Origin: Botryococcus braunii
Lineage: Eukaryota > Chlorophyta > Trebouxiophyceae
Direction: 5' to 3'
DNA: 64,000 bases
NCBI GenBank assembly: GCA_002005505.1
Contig: KV908369.1
Coordinates: forward strand, 509,166-573,165
Position numbers and translations under genes: made by a program. This document shows, one piece after another, positions 45,001-53,769 of the stretch (position 1 is its first letter; each line of letters starts with the position of its first letter). Under the pieces are notes generated by a model. That model was not told where the DNA came from, searched no databases, and was given only the letters and a program-made list of their open reading frames with translations.

Positions 45001-47224
45001 GCGAATGCAGGGGAAGTCACAAATTCCCCTTCCTCCAGGGACCACCCTTACAAGGGAGCAGCGTTATGTACAGCGCGTGGCTAGGAGAGAGCATTCTGAC
45101 ATCCCATTGCATGCCCCTGACCCAGGTCAGGCAATTGTGAGTGAGCCAAACATGGTTGGTCTCCCTGATATGCAGGGGCAGGTTGAGACAGTCGAGGCTA
45201 TGTTCGGTGCAGATGTAAGAGATGAGAGCAGTGGGTTAGACATGCCAGCAGTAGGGGAAGCTGGTGCCCAATCCCAGTCACTGGCTAGTCATGCTTATGG
45301 TGTGCAGGCTGACATTGTAGGCGCAGCTCAGGCAAGTCTGGGTAGTGTGCCCAAGTGTGAGTCCAGGAGAGAGAGAGAGCTGCTGCTCCCCTCTGCATTG
45401 CGGAAGGTGCGAGAATGTAAGGGTGCTGCACATGAGTCCAGTAGTCAAGGAGAGAGAGAGAGACTTGAGAAGGAATCAGATAATCCCGGCAGTACTGCCC
45501 AGTCCCAGCATAAGGTACATAATGTACCTTATTCTGGCAACCAGGGAGAGAGAGAGAGAGAAGGGAACAGCATCAGTAAGGCTGACAGCCCTGCTGCACC
45601 ACAGCATAAGGTACAGAGTGTACCTTCTGTCACGTTGGGAAAAGTTCACGTGCCCTCAAACTTGAGGGAAGCCCAGCGCTCACCTCAGTGGGAGTTTTGG
45701 CAGCAGGCAATGCAAGAGGAGATGGAGTCTTTAGACACCCATGAGGTTATGCAGTATGTGGAAAGACCCCATGGGCAGAAAGTTATCCCTGTTCATTGGA
45801 TTTTTTCTACAAAAAACGATGCACATGGGAATGTCACTCGGTTTAAAGCAAGATTGGTTGCCCAGGGTTGCAGACAGATTCCTGGTATAGATGTTGGTGA
45901 GGTTTTTGCACCTACCAGCAGCTATGGTGCTAGGAGAGCTGTGCTGGCAGTGGCTGCCACACAAAATCTTGAGATCCACCAAGTGGATATCAAGACAGCT
46001 TTTCTCAATGGGGAGTTGGAGGAAGAGGTCTATGTGACCCAACCACCAGGATTTGAGAATGGCAACACGAGAGTTGTGTGCAAGCTCAGGAAGGCACTCT
46101 ACGGTCTTAAGCAAGCCCCACGGGCTTGGCACAAGACCTTGAGCGACAAGTTGAGCGTGATGGGGTATAGTGTGTGCAAGAGCGACGCTGGGGTATACAT
46201 CAGGAGGGCCCCTGATGGTAATCTGTCGTTTATTCTTGTTTATGTCGATGATCTTCTCATAGTTGCCAGAGTGGTTGCAGAGATTGAGTGGGGGAAAGAG
46301 TTATTGAAGAAGGACTTCACCATCCATGATTTGGGAGAGGTGAATGATTTCCTGGGGTGTCAGGTCCTACGCAATAGAGTTCAGGGCACTATTTCCATGA
46401 GTTGCACTCCCAAGATTGATGCTCTTGTGGAGAAGTTTGGCGTTGCTGATGATGGACGTGGGGTTGATACCCCCATGTCCAAGGACTTCGTGGCTAGCAG
46501 CAGACCCGAGTCCTCAGATGGTATGTCACATGGGGCTGGTACCCCTCTGCCACCTGGTCATCGATACTGCGAGTTAATTGGATCGTTACTGTACATAGCC
46601 AATACGACCCGGCCTGACATTTCTCAGGCTGTTGGAGTGTTGTCAAGGTATAGAATGACACCCACTACCTCACACTGGAATGAGGCCATTCGAGTGCTGA
46701 AGTACTTGAGAGATACCAGAGAGTTAGCTCTTACTCTGGGTGGAAAGGGCCCTGAGCTAGAAGGCTATGTTGATGCCGACTATGCTGGGGACCTGGACCA
46801 CAGGTATTCCACCACTGGCTATGTTCTATCAGTCTATGGTAGTGCCGTGGTTTGGGGAAGCAAGAAGCAGAGCTCAGTTGCTACCTCAACTGTGCAAGCT
46901 GAGTTTATGGCAGCTGGCCATATTGTGAAGGAAGCCAACTGGCTAAGGGGCTTCTTGGAAGAGATAGGGGCTGCACCTTGGAGGGTCAAAATTTTCTGTG
47001 ACAACCAAGGATGCATTTCTAATTTACGGAACCCCCTGTATTCCAAATTCACAAAGCACGTTGCAGTAAGCTTCCACTACGCTAGGGAAGCTATGGCACT
47101 TGGGCAGGTAGATATCCTCTATGTGGAATCTGCACGCAATGTGGCTGACATTATGACCAAGCCACTTGCCAAGCCCGTGTTTGTTGGTCATCGTGATTCA
47201 CTAGGTTTGAGAAGATACACTTAA
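42011..47224 (+). CDS. E gag-pol polyprotein, 1737 residues
   Basis: Single frame in the Ty1/copia order gag-PR-INT-RT-RH. Gag with CCHC knuckle CHFCKAKGHFMTDC (about 310-323) after a Gly/Ala-rich stretch. Protease WLIDSGASVHIV (about 427). GAG-pre-integrase zinc region (LWHARLGHPGASS ... CESCIQGKH, from about 577). Integrase core HVDTVGPIS (about 644), VRTDRGSEFL (about 708), QQNGVAERMNR (about 744). A poorly conserved linker at 930-1210 with QGERERE-type repeats. RT with IHQVDIKTAFLNGELEEEVY and LVYVDDLLIVA (about 1410). RNase H with GYVDADYAGDLDHRYSTTGY and HYAREAMALGQVD. Start chosen at the first ATG after the leader; no frameshift or stop. Confidence 0.95.
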   Translation: MTKRGKEKESSSETAMSQPGEVSGATPGQSMTGTQSATAEPKVEIDKAAYIPNTSNPKMTVMLDDGGRNFEFWYENLEACANTKGVRAALERPMPGSVENSAIKQWLIQSVPVIWHSQISCHKAAFDFIAWVKNSHTGGSNQDINLEWYKEMEQGIKTGETLKVYLYRMMDLATSLRNNAFILLDHNVGELMVKGLPPVLRLESLEVMATDKPPLELIQRILRAAASRGYKDPPAEGTPQAMAAAAVAGPSGGVAGASSSAGAAPGVGAVPGVGAALPANEQPPAGPSATTFGGRGRGPGRARRPREELTCHFCKAKGHFMTDCGPLRQLQALHQNMQAASVGPAAYWGQGGPQSSPQAWWDHGSGRGGPPSSASSPGPPSAYNYPTSQHTFPGWHLPPPPPPSGEAMFISLNVLAPTSHGASSTSWLIDSGASVHIVNDLSLLHNPVMHRQPLPLHLATSDAKGGIIASGSVCLVNARHEVFWLHNVQCVPSAHTNLISVTGAIQDGASFLTDTAGGYTAMKGPEGWCGDITRARGLFFLEFVSPVRGQQVGCRHIDHMAEASHLRKGHVCSERSLWHARLGHPGASSMQRFSKEDLVTGINISLAPCSECPKHCESCIQGKHSRPPFPVSSRPAHHPLDRVHVDTVGPISPPAITGERYWVTVVDESSHQVASLPVKSKDCIPKAVIDLLRFWQTQRGTVVKCVRTDRGSEFLNQQFKEFCAQQGTKMESSAPYTPQQNGVAERMNRTLKERTRTLLVHAAADPSLWKEALETATLLYNVGPTSGRSLTPMELFFGVKPDVSVLRTFGCVAHVHIPSGQRSVFGPKTIPGMFTGYCPQSKAYRVYVGNGVWKESRDVSFIEHLRGAERVGLSKVQPGSVYDSRISPPLGSENLATPQAIPSAAPPTFWDEEDDHGVETLSTGAPGTSGLCAGDQSGDGTTAAHDQGNPTSLDSTVGTPEPSQHSWSVLEHMQNLARGGVETQSQVEKMQKVQEGLRMQGKSQIPLPPGTTLTREQRYVQRVARREHSDIPLHAPDPGQAIVSEPNMVGLPDMQGQVETVEAMFGADVRDESSGLDMPAVGEAGAQSQSLASHAYGVQADIVGAAQASLGSVPKCESRRERELLLPSALRKVRECKGAAHESSSQGERERLEKESDNPGSTAQSQHKVHNVPYSGNQGEREREGNSISKADSPAAPQHKVQSVPSVTLGKVHVPSNLREAQRSPQWEFWQQAMQEEMESLDTHEVMQYVERPHGQKVIPVHWIFSTKNDAHGNVTRFKARLVAQGCRQIPGIDVGEVFAPTSSYGARRAVLAVAATQNLEIHQVDIKTAFLNGELEEEVYVTQPPGFENGNTRVVCKLRKALYGLKQAPRAWHKTLSDKLSVMGYSVCKSDAGVYIRRAPDGNLSFILVYVDDLLIVARVVAEIEWGKELLKKDFTIHDLGEVNDFLGCQVLRNRVQGTISMSCTPKIDALVEKFGVADDGRGVDTPMSKDFVASSRPESSDGMSHGAGTPLPPGHRYCELIGSLLYIANTTRPDISQAVGVLSRYRMTPTTSHWNEAIRVLKYLRDTRELALTLGGKGPELEGYVDADYAGDLDHRYSTTGYVLSVYGSAVVWGSKKQSSVATSTVQAEFMAAGHIVKEANWLRGFLEEIGAAPWRVKIFCDNQGCISNLRNPLYSKFTKHVAVSFHYAREAMALGQVDILYVESARNVADIMTKPLAKPVFVGHRDSLGLRRYT

Positions 47225-47244
47225 AGCATGCAGGCAAGGGGAAG

Positions 47245-47938
47245 TGTTGAGTTCTGAACATTATTATTGAATGCCTTGTGCTTTAAGTGATCTTCATGTG
47301 TGCACTATTAGGATATGGGTCCATTGAGAACATAAGGTACCTTGAGACACGGCAGATTCTGGACGTTTTCGAACATAAGGTACAATCCTATCTAGATCAC
47401 ACGTTTGTCGGATGAACTCTTAAGGCTGCCCCACCGGAGTGAATACCAACTGGTTGTGAAAGATGCTGGGCATCACCAGATGCTAGTCTTGTCCGACAGT
47501 TGTGTGTGGCACTCAGCAGACAGTCGTACGGACTGTAGCTGGAGTAACTTCGTCTATTGACGACCTGTCTGCTTTGTACAGGTACGGTGCGGCAGTGTGT
47601 GTTGTATCATTGTTGCTATTGTGAGAGTGAACAAGCTTAGTGTACCCTGTAGTCACTCAAACAGATAAGGGACAGTGACTTCAGGGAGTATAGGCATGTA
47701 CTTGAACGTAGCCGTCTAGAGCCTTATCTAGTGATTGCTTGATCGGTGCTTGTGTACAAGATAATGATGTAACGCAACTGGTTGTGAAAGATGCTGGGCA
47801 TCACCAGATGCTAGTCTTGTCCGACAGTTGTGTGTGGCACTCAGCAGACAGTCGTACGGACTGTAGCTGGAGTAACTTCGTCTATTGACGACCTGTCTGC
47901 TTTGTACAGGGAAAGCCGATTGCCCATAACCTTTCACA
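47245..47938 (+). repeat. E 3' LTR, 694 bp
   Basis: Same length and, by eye, same sequence as the 5' LTR, including the 136 bp internal duplication. Preceded by a short purine tract. Confidence 0.92.
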
Positions 47939-48140
47939 CGGTGGGCGCCGAAAGGGCCCACGTGAAGGTTCAGTTGTTCTCTTCGCATTGAATTCTGAAT
48001 TCAACACGTCAACGGAAGGACCAGAAGTGGGGTGCCCACCTGCAACGCGTTGAGTCAGCACCGCAACTTCGGCCTCCAACATATCCACGCGATCCTCCGT
48101 ACGACCCACGGAAGAATCCGTATCGAGCTCGGCAGCGATG
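47939..48140 (-). pseudogene. A2 gag N-terminal remnant
   Basis: Continues A2 gag beyond E on the minus strand (PSRGPFRRPP, SEFNAKRTTEPS, DRVDMLEAEVAVL). Homology to A1 stops at 48,140 (GGCAGCGATG) and filler follows, so the gag start, leader and 5' LTR of A2 are lost. Confidence 0.88.
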
Positions 48141-48210
48141 CGTATACGTGTATACGTGTTACGTGTAGTGTATACGTGTATACGTATATACTATCACGGG
48201 CGAGACTATC
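48141..48210. repeat. Filler between A2 and A3: GTATACGTG repeats
   Basis: About 70 bases dominated by CGTATACGTGTATACGTG units join minus-strand A2 gag to plus-strand A3 RNase H. The motif is the same as in the A1 filler 15 kb away. Confidence 0.85.
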
Positions 48211-50096
48211 GTCGTCGCCTCACACCGGCAGAAATCAATTATCCTACTGGGGAGCAAGAGCTGCTAGCAGTGGTTCACGCCTTAACGGTGTGGCGCTGTT
48301 ATCTTGAAGGTGGGCCGGAGTTCCGCGTGGTCACTGACCACAAGGCTATTACCTACCTTGATACTGTGGCACAGTTGAGCCGCCGCCAGACACGTTGGGC
48401 AGAGTTTCTCTCCCGGTTCCATTTCACATGGGAACATATGGCGGGTGCCTCAAATGTGGTTGCCGATGCGCTGAGCCGCACGCCGGTGGGATATTCACCT
48501 CCAAACTCATTGGTGAACACTGTTGTGGTTCGTTCCACTCGTTCATACGTTTCGGAGGGTCCCCCTTGTCTTCCAAATCGCTCCCTTCGGGATGTCATTT
48601 GCGCCGTTACCCGGGCACAGGGTACTCCCTTGGCTGCAGAGGCTCGTGGTATGGGACACGAGTCTAGGCCTCCTTCAGGTGGGGGAGAGGGCATGACGTG
48701 GAAGGACAAGTTTGTGCGTGGTTATCAGGAAGACCTTTGGTTCAAGGAACCTAGCAATGTGGCGCCTCTGGTCGCACACGACGGCTTCCTGTTACACGAA
48801 GGAAAGATTGTTGTGCCGCATGCATTTGGGCTTAGATCCCACCTTATGGAAGAAATGCATGATAGCCCGTATGCTGGACACCAAGGTGTGAACAAAACCC
48901 TGAAGCTGGTTGCCCGCCATTATTGGTGGCCGACGATGACACAGGATGTGACGCAGTACGTGACTCACTGTCACCTCTGCCAGAAGAACAAGGCAAGGCA
49001 TGCAAAGCCTTCGGGGCTGTTGCATCCCCTTGAGCTTCCGCATAAACCGTGGGACACGGTGACCATGGACTTCATCACCCAGTTGCCTCGCACCAGGGAT
49101 GGGCATGATGCCATACTGGTTGTGGTGGACAAGCTGTCGAAGATGGTTCACTTGGTGGCTACGCAGACCACGGCGGCGGCTGAGCAGACAGCGAAGCTGT
49201 TTGTGGATCACATTTGGAAGCTCCACGGAGTGCCTAGGAAAGTGGTGTCTGACAGGGATCCCCTGTTCACCAGCCACTTCACTCGAGCCTTGTGTCGGAT
49301 GCTTGGGACCAAGCAGGCCATGTCCACGGCGTATCATCCTCAGACGGATGGGCAGACAGAGCGTGTGAACCGTGTTCTTGAGGACATGCTCCGCATGTAT
49401 GTGTCTAAGTCACAGACTGACTGGGACGAGAAGCTGTCGTGTGCTGAGTTTGCTATCAACAATGCAGAGCACTCCAGCACAGGCTTCACGCCGTTCATGT
49501 TGAACTATGGTCATCACCCGTACCTACCAGTATCGGTGCTGCCAGAGCTCAGGGTCCCGGCTGCCTCGAGCTTTGTCCAACGCATTCAGCGTTTAGTGGC
49601 AGAAGCTCGGCGCACACATCGCATTGCGACGGAACGCCAGGCACGTTACGCTAACACGAAGCGTAAGGATGTCACGTTCGCTCCAGGAGATTGGGTCCTG
49701 TTGTCGGCTAAGAACCTAAGGTTCAAAGAGGGCACACCGAAGCTGTTGCCTCGGTGGGTCGGGCCGTTCCAAATTGCCAAGTCTGTTGGAGGCAACTCCT
49801 ATGAGTTGATCCTCCCGGCACGCTGGAGGATACATGACGTGTTCCATGTGTCACGGCTGGAACGATACCGCCGGGATGGCAGTGTCCAACCACCACCACC
49901 TGCTGAGGTGCTGGAGGGGGAGGACGAGTACGAGGTGGAGAAAATTCTTCACCACCGGAAGGCTCGCCGCTCGTATGAGTTCCTGGTTCGGTGGGTGGGA
50001 TACTCCCCTGAACATGACACGTGGGAATCAGAGGCGAACTTGCGGAATGCCCCTGGGGCGTTGAAGGAGTATTGGGCACGGGTCAAGACGGGCTAG
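48211..50096 (+). pseudogene. A3 pol, RNase H-integrase-chromodomain part
   Basis: Starts abruptly in RNase H (RRLTPAEINYPTGEQELL) and continues intact through integrase (HHCC, DDE core MDFITQLPR, VVSDRDPLF, HPQTDGQTERVNR) and the chromodomain to the stop at 50,096. Nearly identical to A2 but opposite in strand, so 36.2-38.4 kb and 48.2-50.4 kb form a long inverted repeat. Protease and RT are absent here. Confidence 0.9.
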
Positions 50097-50716
50097 GACC
50101 CAGGAGACACACAAATGGCCTTGAGTCGGGCTGTTGTCACTTCGGGGGTCGTGGCATTCGATCCACATGTCCAGTCGACGGGACATCCCTCGTTAGCGGC
50201 GAAGTGGTTGCGTTGTTCAACATGTCGTCCTACTCAATAGCTCCTCCCTGTCCCTGGCTATGCCATGTGGAAGGGCCCTATTCCGTTCACTGCGGACTTA
50301 GTAGCACCTCAGATAGTCTCAAGGGCATGGTGCACCCCGGGTCCTGGACTCGGTGTCTGAGAGTCTCTGCTGATGGTGGGTTGTGACTCTAGAGTAACCA
50401 TGTACTCTAAGCGCTATGGTGATGGTCAGTGAAACCCCCAATAGCTTGATTAGCCAGATGGATTTCTGGTGACGGAGGTTGTACTTCCGGGAGTGCTCCG
50501 CGGGCAGTCCAAATGAGCATGGGTGTGGATTGTCGTTACCACTAGTCTGCCGGGACTAGGGTGGCGGGTGGCTGGGCAAGAGGTATGGGACTCTTGTCTG
50601 AGGGCTTCCTGCGAAGGTGGCTGGTCAGGACGTGATACACTCTTGACTGTAGTGCTTCCTGTGTGGGAGATGCATCCCCCTCAATCCGAGACGGCTTGAG
50701 CCTAGGTGGGGGAGGG
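50097..50716 (+). other. A3 3' untranslated region and polypurine tract
   Basis: Same non-coding sequence as in A1/A2, ending in a G-rich tract (GGTGGGGGAGGG) beside the LTR. Confidence 0.75.
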
Positions 50717-50803
50717 TGTAACGTTCCGAGTGCGAAGGGTCCGTTAGGGAGCCGATCGGCATCGAGCCGATAGCGCGTGATCGGAGAGCGGGGTACGATG
50801 ACC
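50717..50803 (+). repeat. A3 partial A-type LTR
   Basis: Begins TGTAACGTTCCGAGTGCG like the A LTR but stops at GATGACC after 87 bases, where H-type sequence takes over. Confidence 0.85.
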
Positions 50804-51187
50804 CGGGAAAACGGACTTGCCCGTAAGGGGGGATGAGATTCCAGGGTCCGTATGATCCGGAGTTGGTGGAGTTATCCGAGGGATGCTTCACGTGATCGCC
50901 ATGGCGCGTGGTATGGGACGCGCGTCCTGACCGGTCGGTCGGGTTGCCTTGGCTCGTGGTATGGGACGCGAGTCTAGGCTGATCCGACGGGAAGAGCACA
51001 ATCGAGGACGATTGTGGTCTAAGCGGGGGAGAGTGTAACGTGCGAGCGGATCGGGCCTGGCGACCCCGGTCCGGCTCGGGTACATAAGCCGCTTAGAATT
51101 CCATCGAAGACCTGGATCGTACCTCTTTTCAAGATGTTACGATGTCCCCCTAGCGACTGGGCAGTCGCGGGTTCGATTCTCGTTACA
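50804..51187 (+). mobile_element. H-type segment fused to A3: internal region plus LTR
   Basis: 50,804-51,033 matches the interior of the TRIM H, and 51,034-51,187 is a full 154 bp H LTR (TGTAACGTGCG...CGTTACA). It is followed by an A-type leader and gag. Hence an H LTR here occupies the 5' LTR position of an A-type internal region. Confidence 0.85.
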
Positions 51188-51189
51188 CT

Positions 51190-51201
51190 TGGTATCGGCG
51201 A
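51190..51201 (+). promoter_or_regulatory. A3 primer-binding site
   Basis: TGGTATCGGCGA two bases after the H-type LTR, followed by GAATTCTAAAACC, the same leader as in A1. Confidence 0.8.
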
Positions 51202-51289
51202 GAATTCTAAAACCTGGGGTTTTCGATTTCTCGTGTATCTTGTGTGTTTTACGGACCTGGGGTCCGTGGTCGTAAACCTGGGGTTTGCG

Positions 51290-52735
51290 ATGGCACTCCG
51301 GACACTTGTCGAAGTGCCGCAGGGGTTGCGAAATACATTTGTAACCGTGCCTCCTACGAGGAGGTGTGCTATTGGGACGGTTTGGGACGACTCGTGGCCC
51401 ACTTGGGCCAGGAAAAATCCCCGAGTCCCGGACCTTTCGAACGGCTTGAGCTACGAAAATTGTCGCGCTTTCACGAAACAGAAGCTCGTAGAGATCCAAG
51501 CACTTCCTAGTGCCGAGATCGCTACGCAGCAACTGGTTCGTGAAATCGGTGATTATTTCGAGAAGCTTGAGCCGGTCGAGGTTCACTTAGCGAAGCTGTC
51601 GACGCAGCTGCACCTCCAGGTAACTGGAGAGGGCGGCTTTAAGCCGGGTTTCGACTCGGTGGCGCATTTTGCCGAAATGCAGAGGCTCGCGACGGCGAAA
51701 CTGGAATACGAAACGAGAGTTTGGCAGTTGTACTTCATCGCTGCCGAGCTCGATACGGATTCTTCCGTGGGTCGTACGGAGGATCGCGTGGATATGTTGG
51801 AGGCCGAAGTTGCGGTGCTGACTCAACGCGTTGCAGGTGGGCACCCCACTTCTGGTCCTTCCGTTGACGTGTTGAATTCAGAATTCAATGCGAAGAGAAC
51901 AACTGAACCTTCACGTGGGCCCTTTCGGCGCCCACCGGCTCCGTTGTTTAATGGGGAAAAGGAGGGGACTGACATAATCACTTGGCTCGGTCAATTTGAC
52001 GATTATTCGTGTATTTTGGGCCTTCGTGATGATGAATTAGTGTCCCACGCGTCCCTTTGCCTTACTGGCCGAGCCGCTAAGGAATGGGCGCTCCTTAAAA
52101 GGTCCCTTTCTGTTCAGGGAAAGGATGTGAAGGACTTTGCCGTTTTCAAGACTTCTCTTCTCGCTCATTTTGTTGAAGTGGAAGTAGAAAATACTGTGCG
52201 TCCACGGTTGGCGCGATTGAGGCAGACTAAGTCCGTGGCAGCTTACCATGCTATGTTTCGTGCTATCATGGTTGAAGCTGTCAAGTATCCTATCTCGGGC
52301 CCTGAAGCTTGTGCCTACTTTAGGGCGGGGTTAAAACCAAACATTTTGGAGGTTTTAACAAGAGATTCACTCGTTCGTAACGAGCTTGGTAACCTTGACA
52401 TTGTTGTTCAAGCTGCCAAGGAAGCTGAATCCTTCTTGCGTATGTTGCCGGGTGCAGCGAGCGAGAAGGAGACTCAGGAGCTGAAGGCCTTGATCAAGGG
52501 CAAGCGCCTGGCAGACGGGGATGCTATTCCACCTCCTAAGCGCGCTGCCTTTGGGAAGCCTCCGGGCTCGAATGGATCTGGTGCTGGGCCTTCGGGCACG
52601 CAGCCCAACGCGTATGCAGCGAGGATGAAGCGCGAAGGCCGCTGCTACAAGTGCGGGGAACTGGGCCACACGGCTAAGTTCTGCAAGAAGCCTGATGCCC
52701 ACGACAAGGGCAAGGGCAAGGCACCTGCTTCCTGA
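51290..52735 (+). CDS. A3 gag, intact, 481 residues
   Basis: The only undamaged A-family gag in the window. Start placed at the ATG of MALRTLVEVPQGLRNTF; upstream in-frame codons belong to the LTR and leader. Contains a coiled-coil-like segment (DRVDMLEAEVAVLTQRVAGG, about 165-185), a retrotransposon gag domain (LFNGEKEGTDIITWLGQF; KEWALLKRSL; VAAYHAMFRAIMVEAV), a basic linker and a CCHC knuckle CYKCGELGHTAKFC, ending GKGKGKAPAS-UGA. Packages element RNA and forms the particle. The UGA is followed in frame by 14 sense codons and then protease. Confidence 0.92.
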   Translation: MALRTLVEVPQGLRNTFVTVPPTRRCAIGTVWDDSWPTWARKNPRVPDLSNGLSYENCRAFTKQKLVEIQALPSAEIATQQLVREIGDYFEKLEPVEVHLAKLSTQLHLQVTGEGGFKPGFDSVAHFAEMQRLATAKLEYETRVWQLYFIAAELDTDSSVGRTEDRVDMLEAEVAVLTQRVAGGHPTSGPSVDVLNSEFNAKRTTEPSRGPFRRPPAPLFNGEKEGTDIITWLGQFDDYSCILGLRDDELVSHASLCLTGRAAKEWALLKRSLSVQGKDVKDFAVFKTSLLAHFVEVEVENTVRPRLARLRQTKSVAAYHAMFRAIMVEAVKYPISGPEACAYFRAGLKPNILEVLTRDSLVRNELGNLDIVVQAAKEAESFLRMLPGAASEKETQELKALIKGKRLADGDAIPPPKRAAFGKPPGSNGSGAGPSGTQPNAYAARMKREGRCYKCGELGHTAKFCKKPDAHDKGKGKAPAS

Positions 52736-52751
52736 AGGTATGGGCCTTCAG
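52732..52751 (+). promoter_or_regulatory. A3 gag-pol junction hairpin over UGA
   Basis: CTGAAGG (52,732-52,738), loop TATGGG, CCTTCAG (52,745-52,751). The UGA at 52,733-52,735 is in the 5' arm. The frame remains open to pol. Candidate readthrough element. Confidence 0.55.
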
Positions 52752-52777
52752 ACCAAGCGGGGGCTGATGTAAGTCCA

Positions 52778-53291
52778 ATGCAGATTATAGCTAATGCTTT
52801 CCACCCAGATGCTGAGGTGCAAAAGCTGACTATGATTTTTGGTGGCCAGGTGCAAGGCGTGCACTGCCAGGTATTGGCTGACTCTGGAGCTAGCTGCAAC
52901 ATCATCAGTGCAGCGCTCGCGGATCGACTTGGTCTACAAATAGAGTCACCCACGGAGAAGGCAGTGTTGCAAATGGCCAATGGCCTGGAAGTTGATCATC
53001 TTGGGCATGTTACAATCTCTGTGACGATCCAGGGTTACCGTTTTGCTGCTGTAACTTGTACAGTGATGCATGTTCACTCCTGTGAGTGGGATGTGTTGTT
53101 AGGGCAGCAATGGTTGACCAGAGCTCGTGCAAGTGTGAACTTCGATGACAAATGTGTCACTGGGTACACTAGGAAGGGTAAGCCCTTTCGGTTACGATGT
53201 AAGGACAACATCGTCATGACTGACTCTGATTGTACAGATGTAAAGAAGTTAGTCATAACGATGGTACATGCCAAGCGTCTTGCGCGCGCGG
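52778..53291 (+). pseudogene. A3 protease fragment, cut by G1
   Basis: Same start as A1/A2 pol (MQIIANAFHPDAEVQ), with protease VLADSGASCNII, then interrupted after HAKRLARA at 53,291 by the G1 LTR. The continuation is outside the window. Confidence 0.88.
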
Positions 53292-53769
53292 TGTAATAAC
53301 TCAGCGGAATTTATAAGGAAGTAAGGCAGGAGGGGAGCAAGGAACGAGGCGCGACACGAGGTCCGTCACTTGGGGCAAGCAAGCGTTTACAAGAACCACC
53401 CCACCACACAGCTTACCCTTGTGGTTTCTCCAGTTCTGTCCTCTCGTGTTAATCTACTCGGCACGCGGGTTCCTAGCCAGGGGACGCCTATGATTCGGAC
53501 TCGGCCCATCTACGACTTCTGTCTCTCTATCCTTCGTGAGAGCCCTAGATCGTCCACTCGCTGGCGTGCTAACGGTGACAATTATTGTCATCAAACACAC
53601 GCAATGACGGAGTGCCAACTATGCATGGCGTAAGCAACCATCACCGACGGAAGGTGCTACTCTCGTTCGAGCGGCTAACCACGTGGCTCCCACGGGCGTG
53701 CAGTATGGCGCCAAAGGGCGTCTCCCGCAAATGTCCCGAAATGCTCGGAAATCCTCGCATTCCGTTACA
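53292..53769 (-). repeat. G1 3' LTR, 478 bp
   Basis: Same length as the G2 LTR at 60,018-60,495 and differing by only a few bases, in inverted orientation. It lies in the alternating GCGCGCGCGG of A3. Confidence 0.88.

Larger units (their letters stand above)
40927..47938 (+). mobile_element. Element E: structurally intact Ty1/copia retrotransposon, 7012 bp
   Basis: LTRs of 694 bp each (40,927-41,620 and 47,245-47,938), apparently identical, a priming site, one uninterrupted 1737 codon gag-pol, and a purine tract (AAGGGGAAG) before the 3' LTR. It sits in A2 gag. Compared with A1 and A3 the target has lost GAGC, with one T added at the left edge, and there is no 5 bp target duplication. All coding motifs are present, so it is a very recent and potentially active copy. 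Confidence 0.93.

Noticed and set aside
51150..51201. A real tRNA gene at the H LTR end
   Set aside because: Only a T-arm-like part is present. There is no D-arm, anticodon arm or closing acceptor stem in the right positions.
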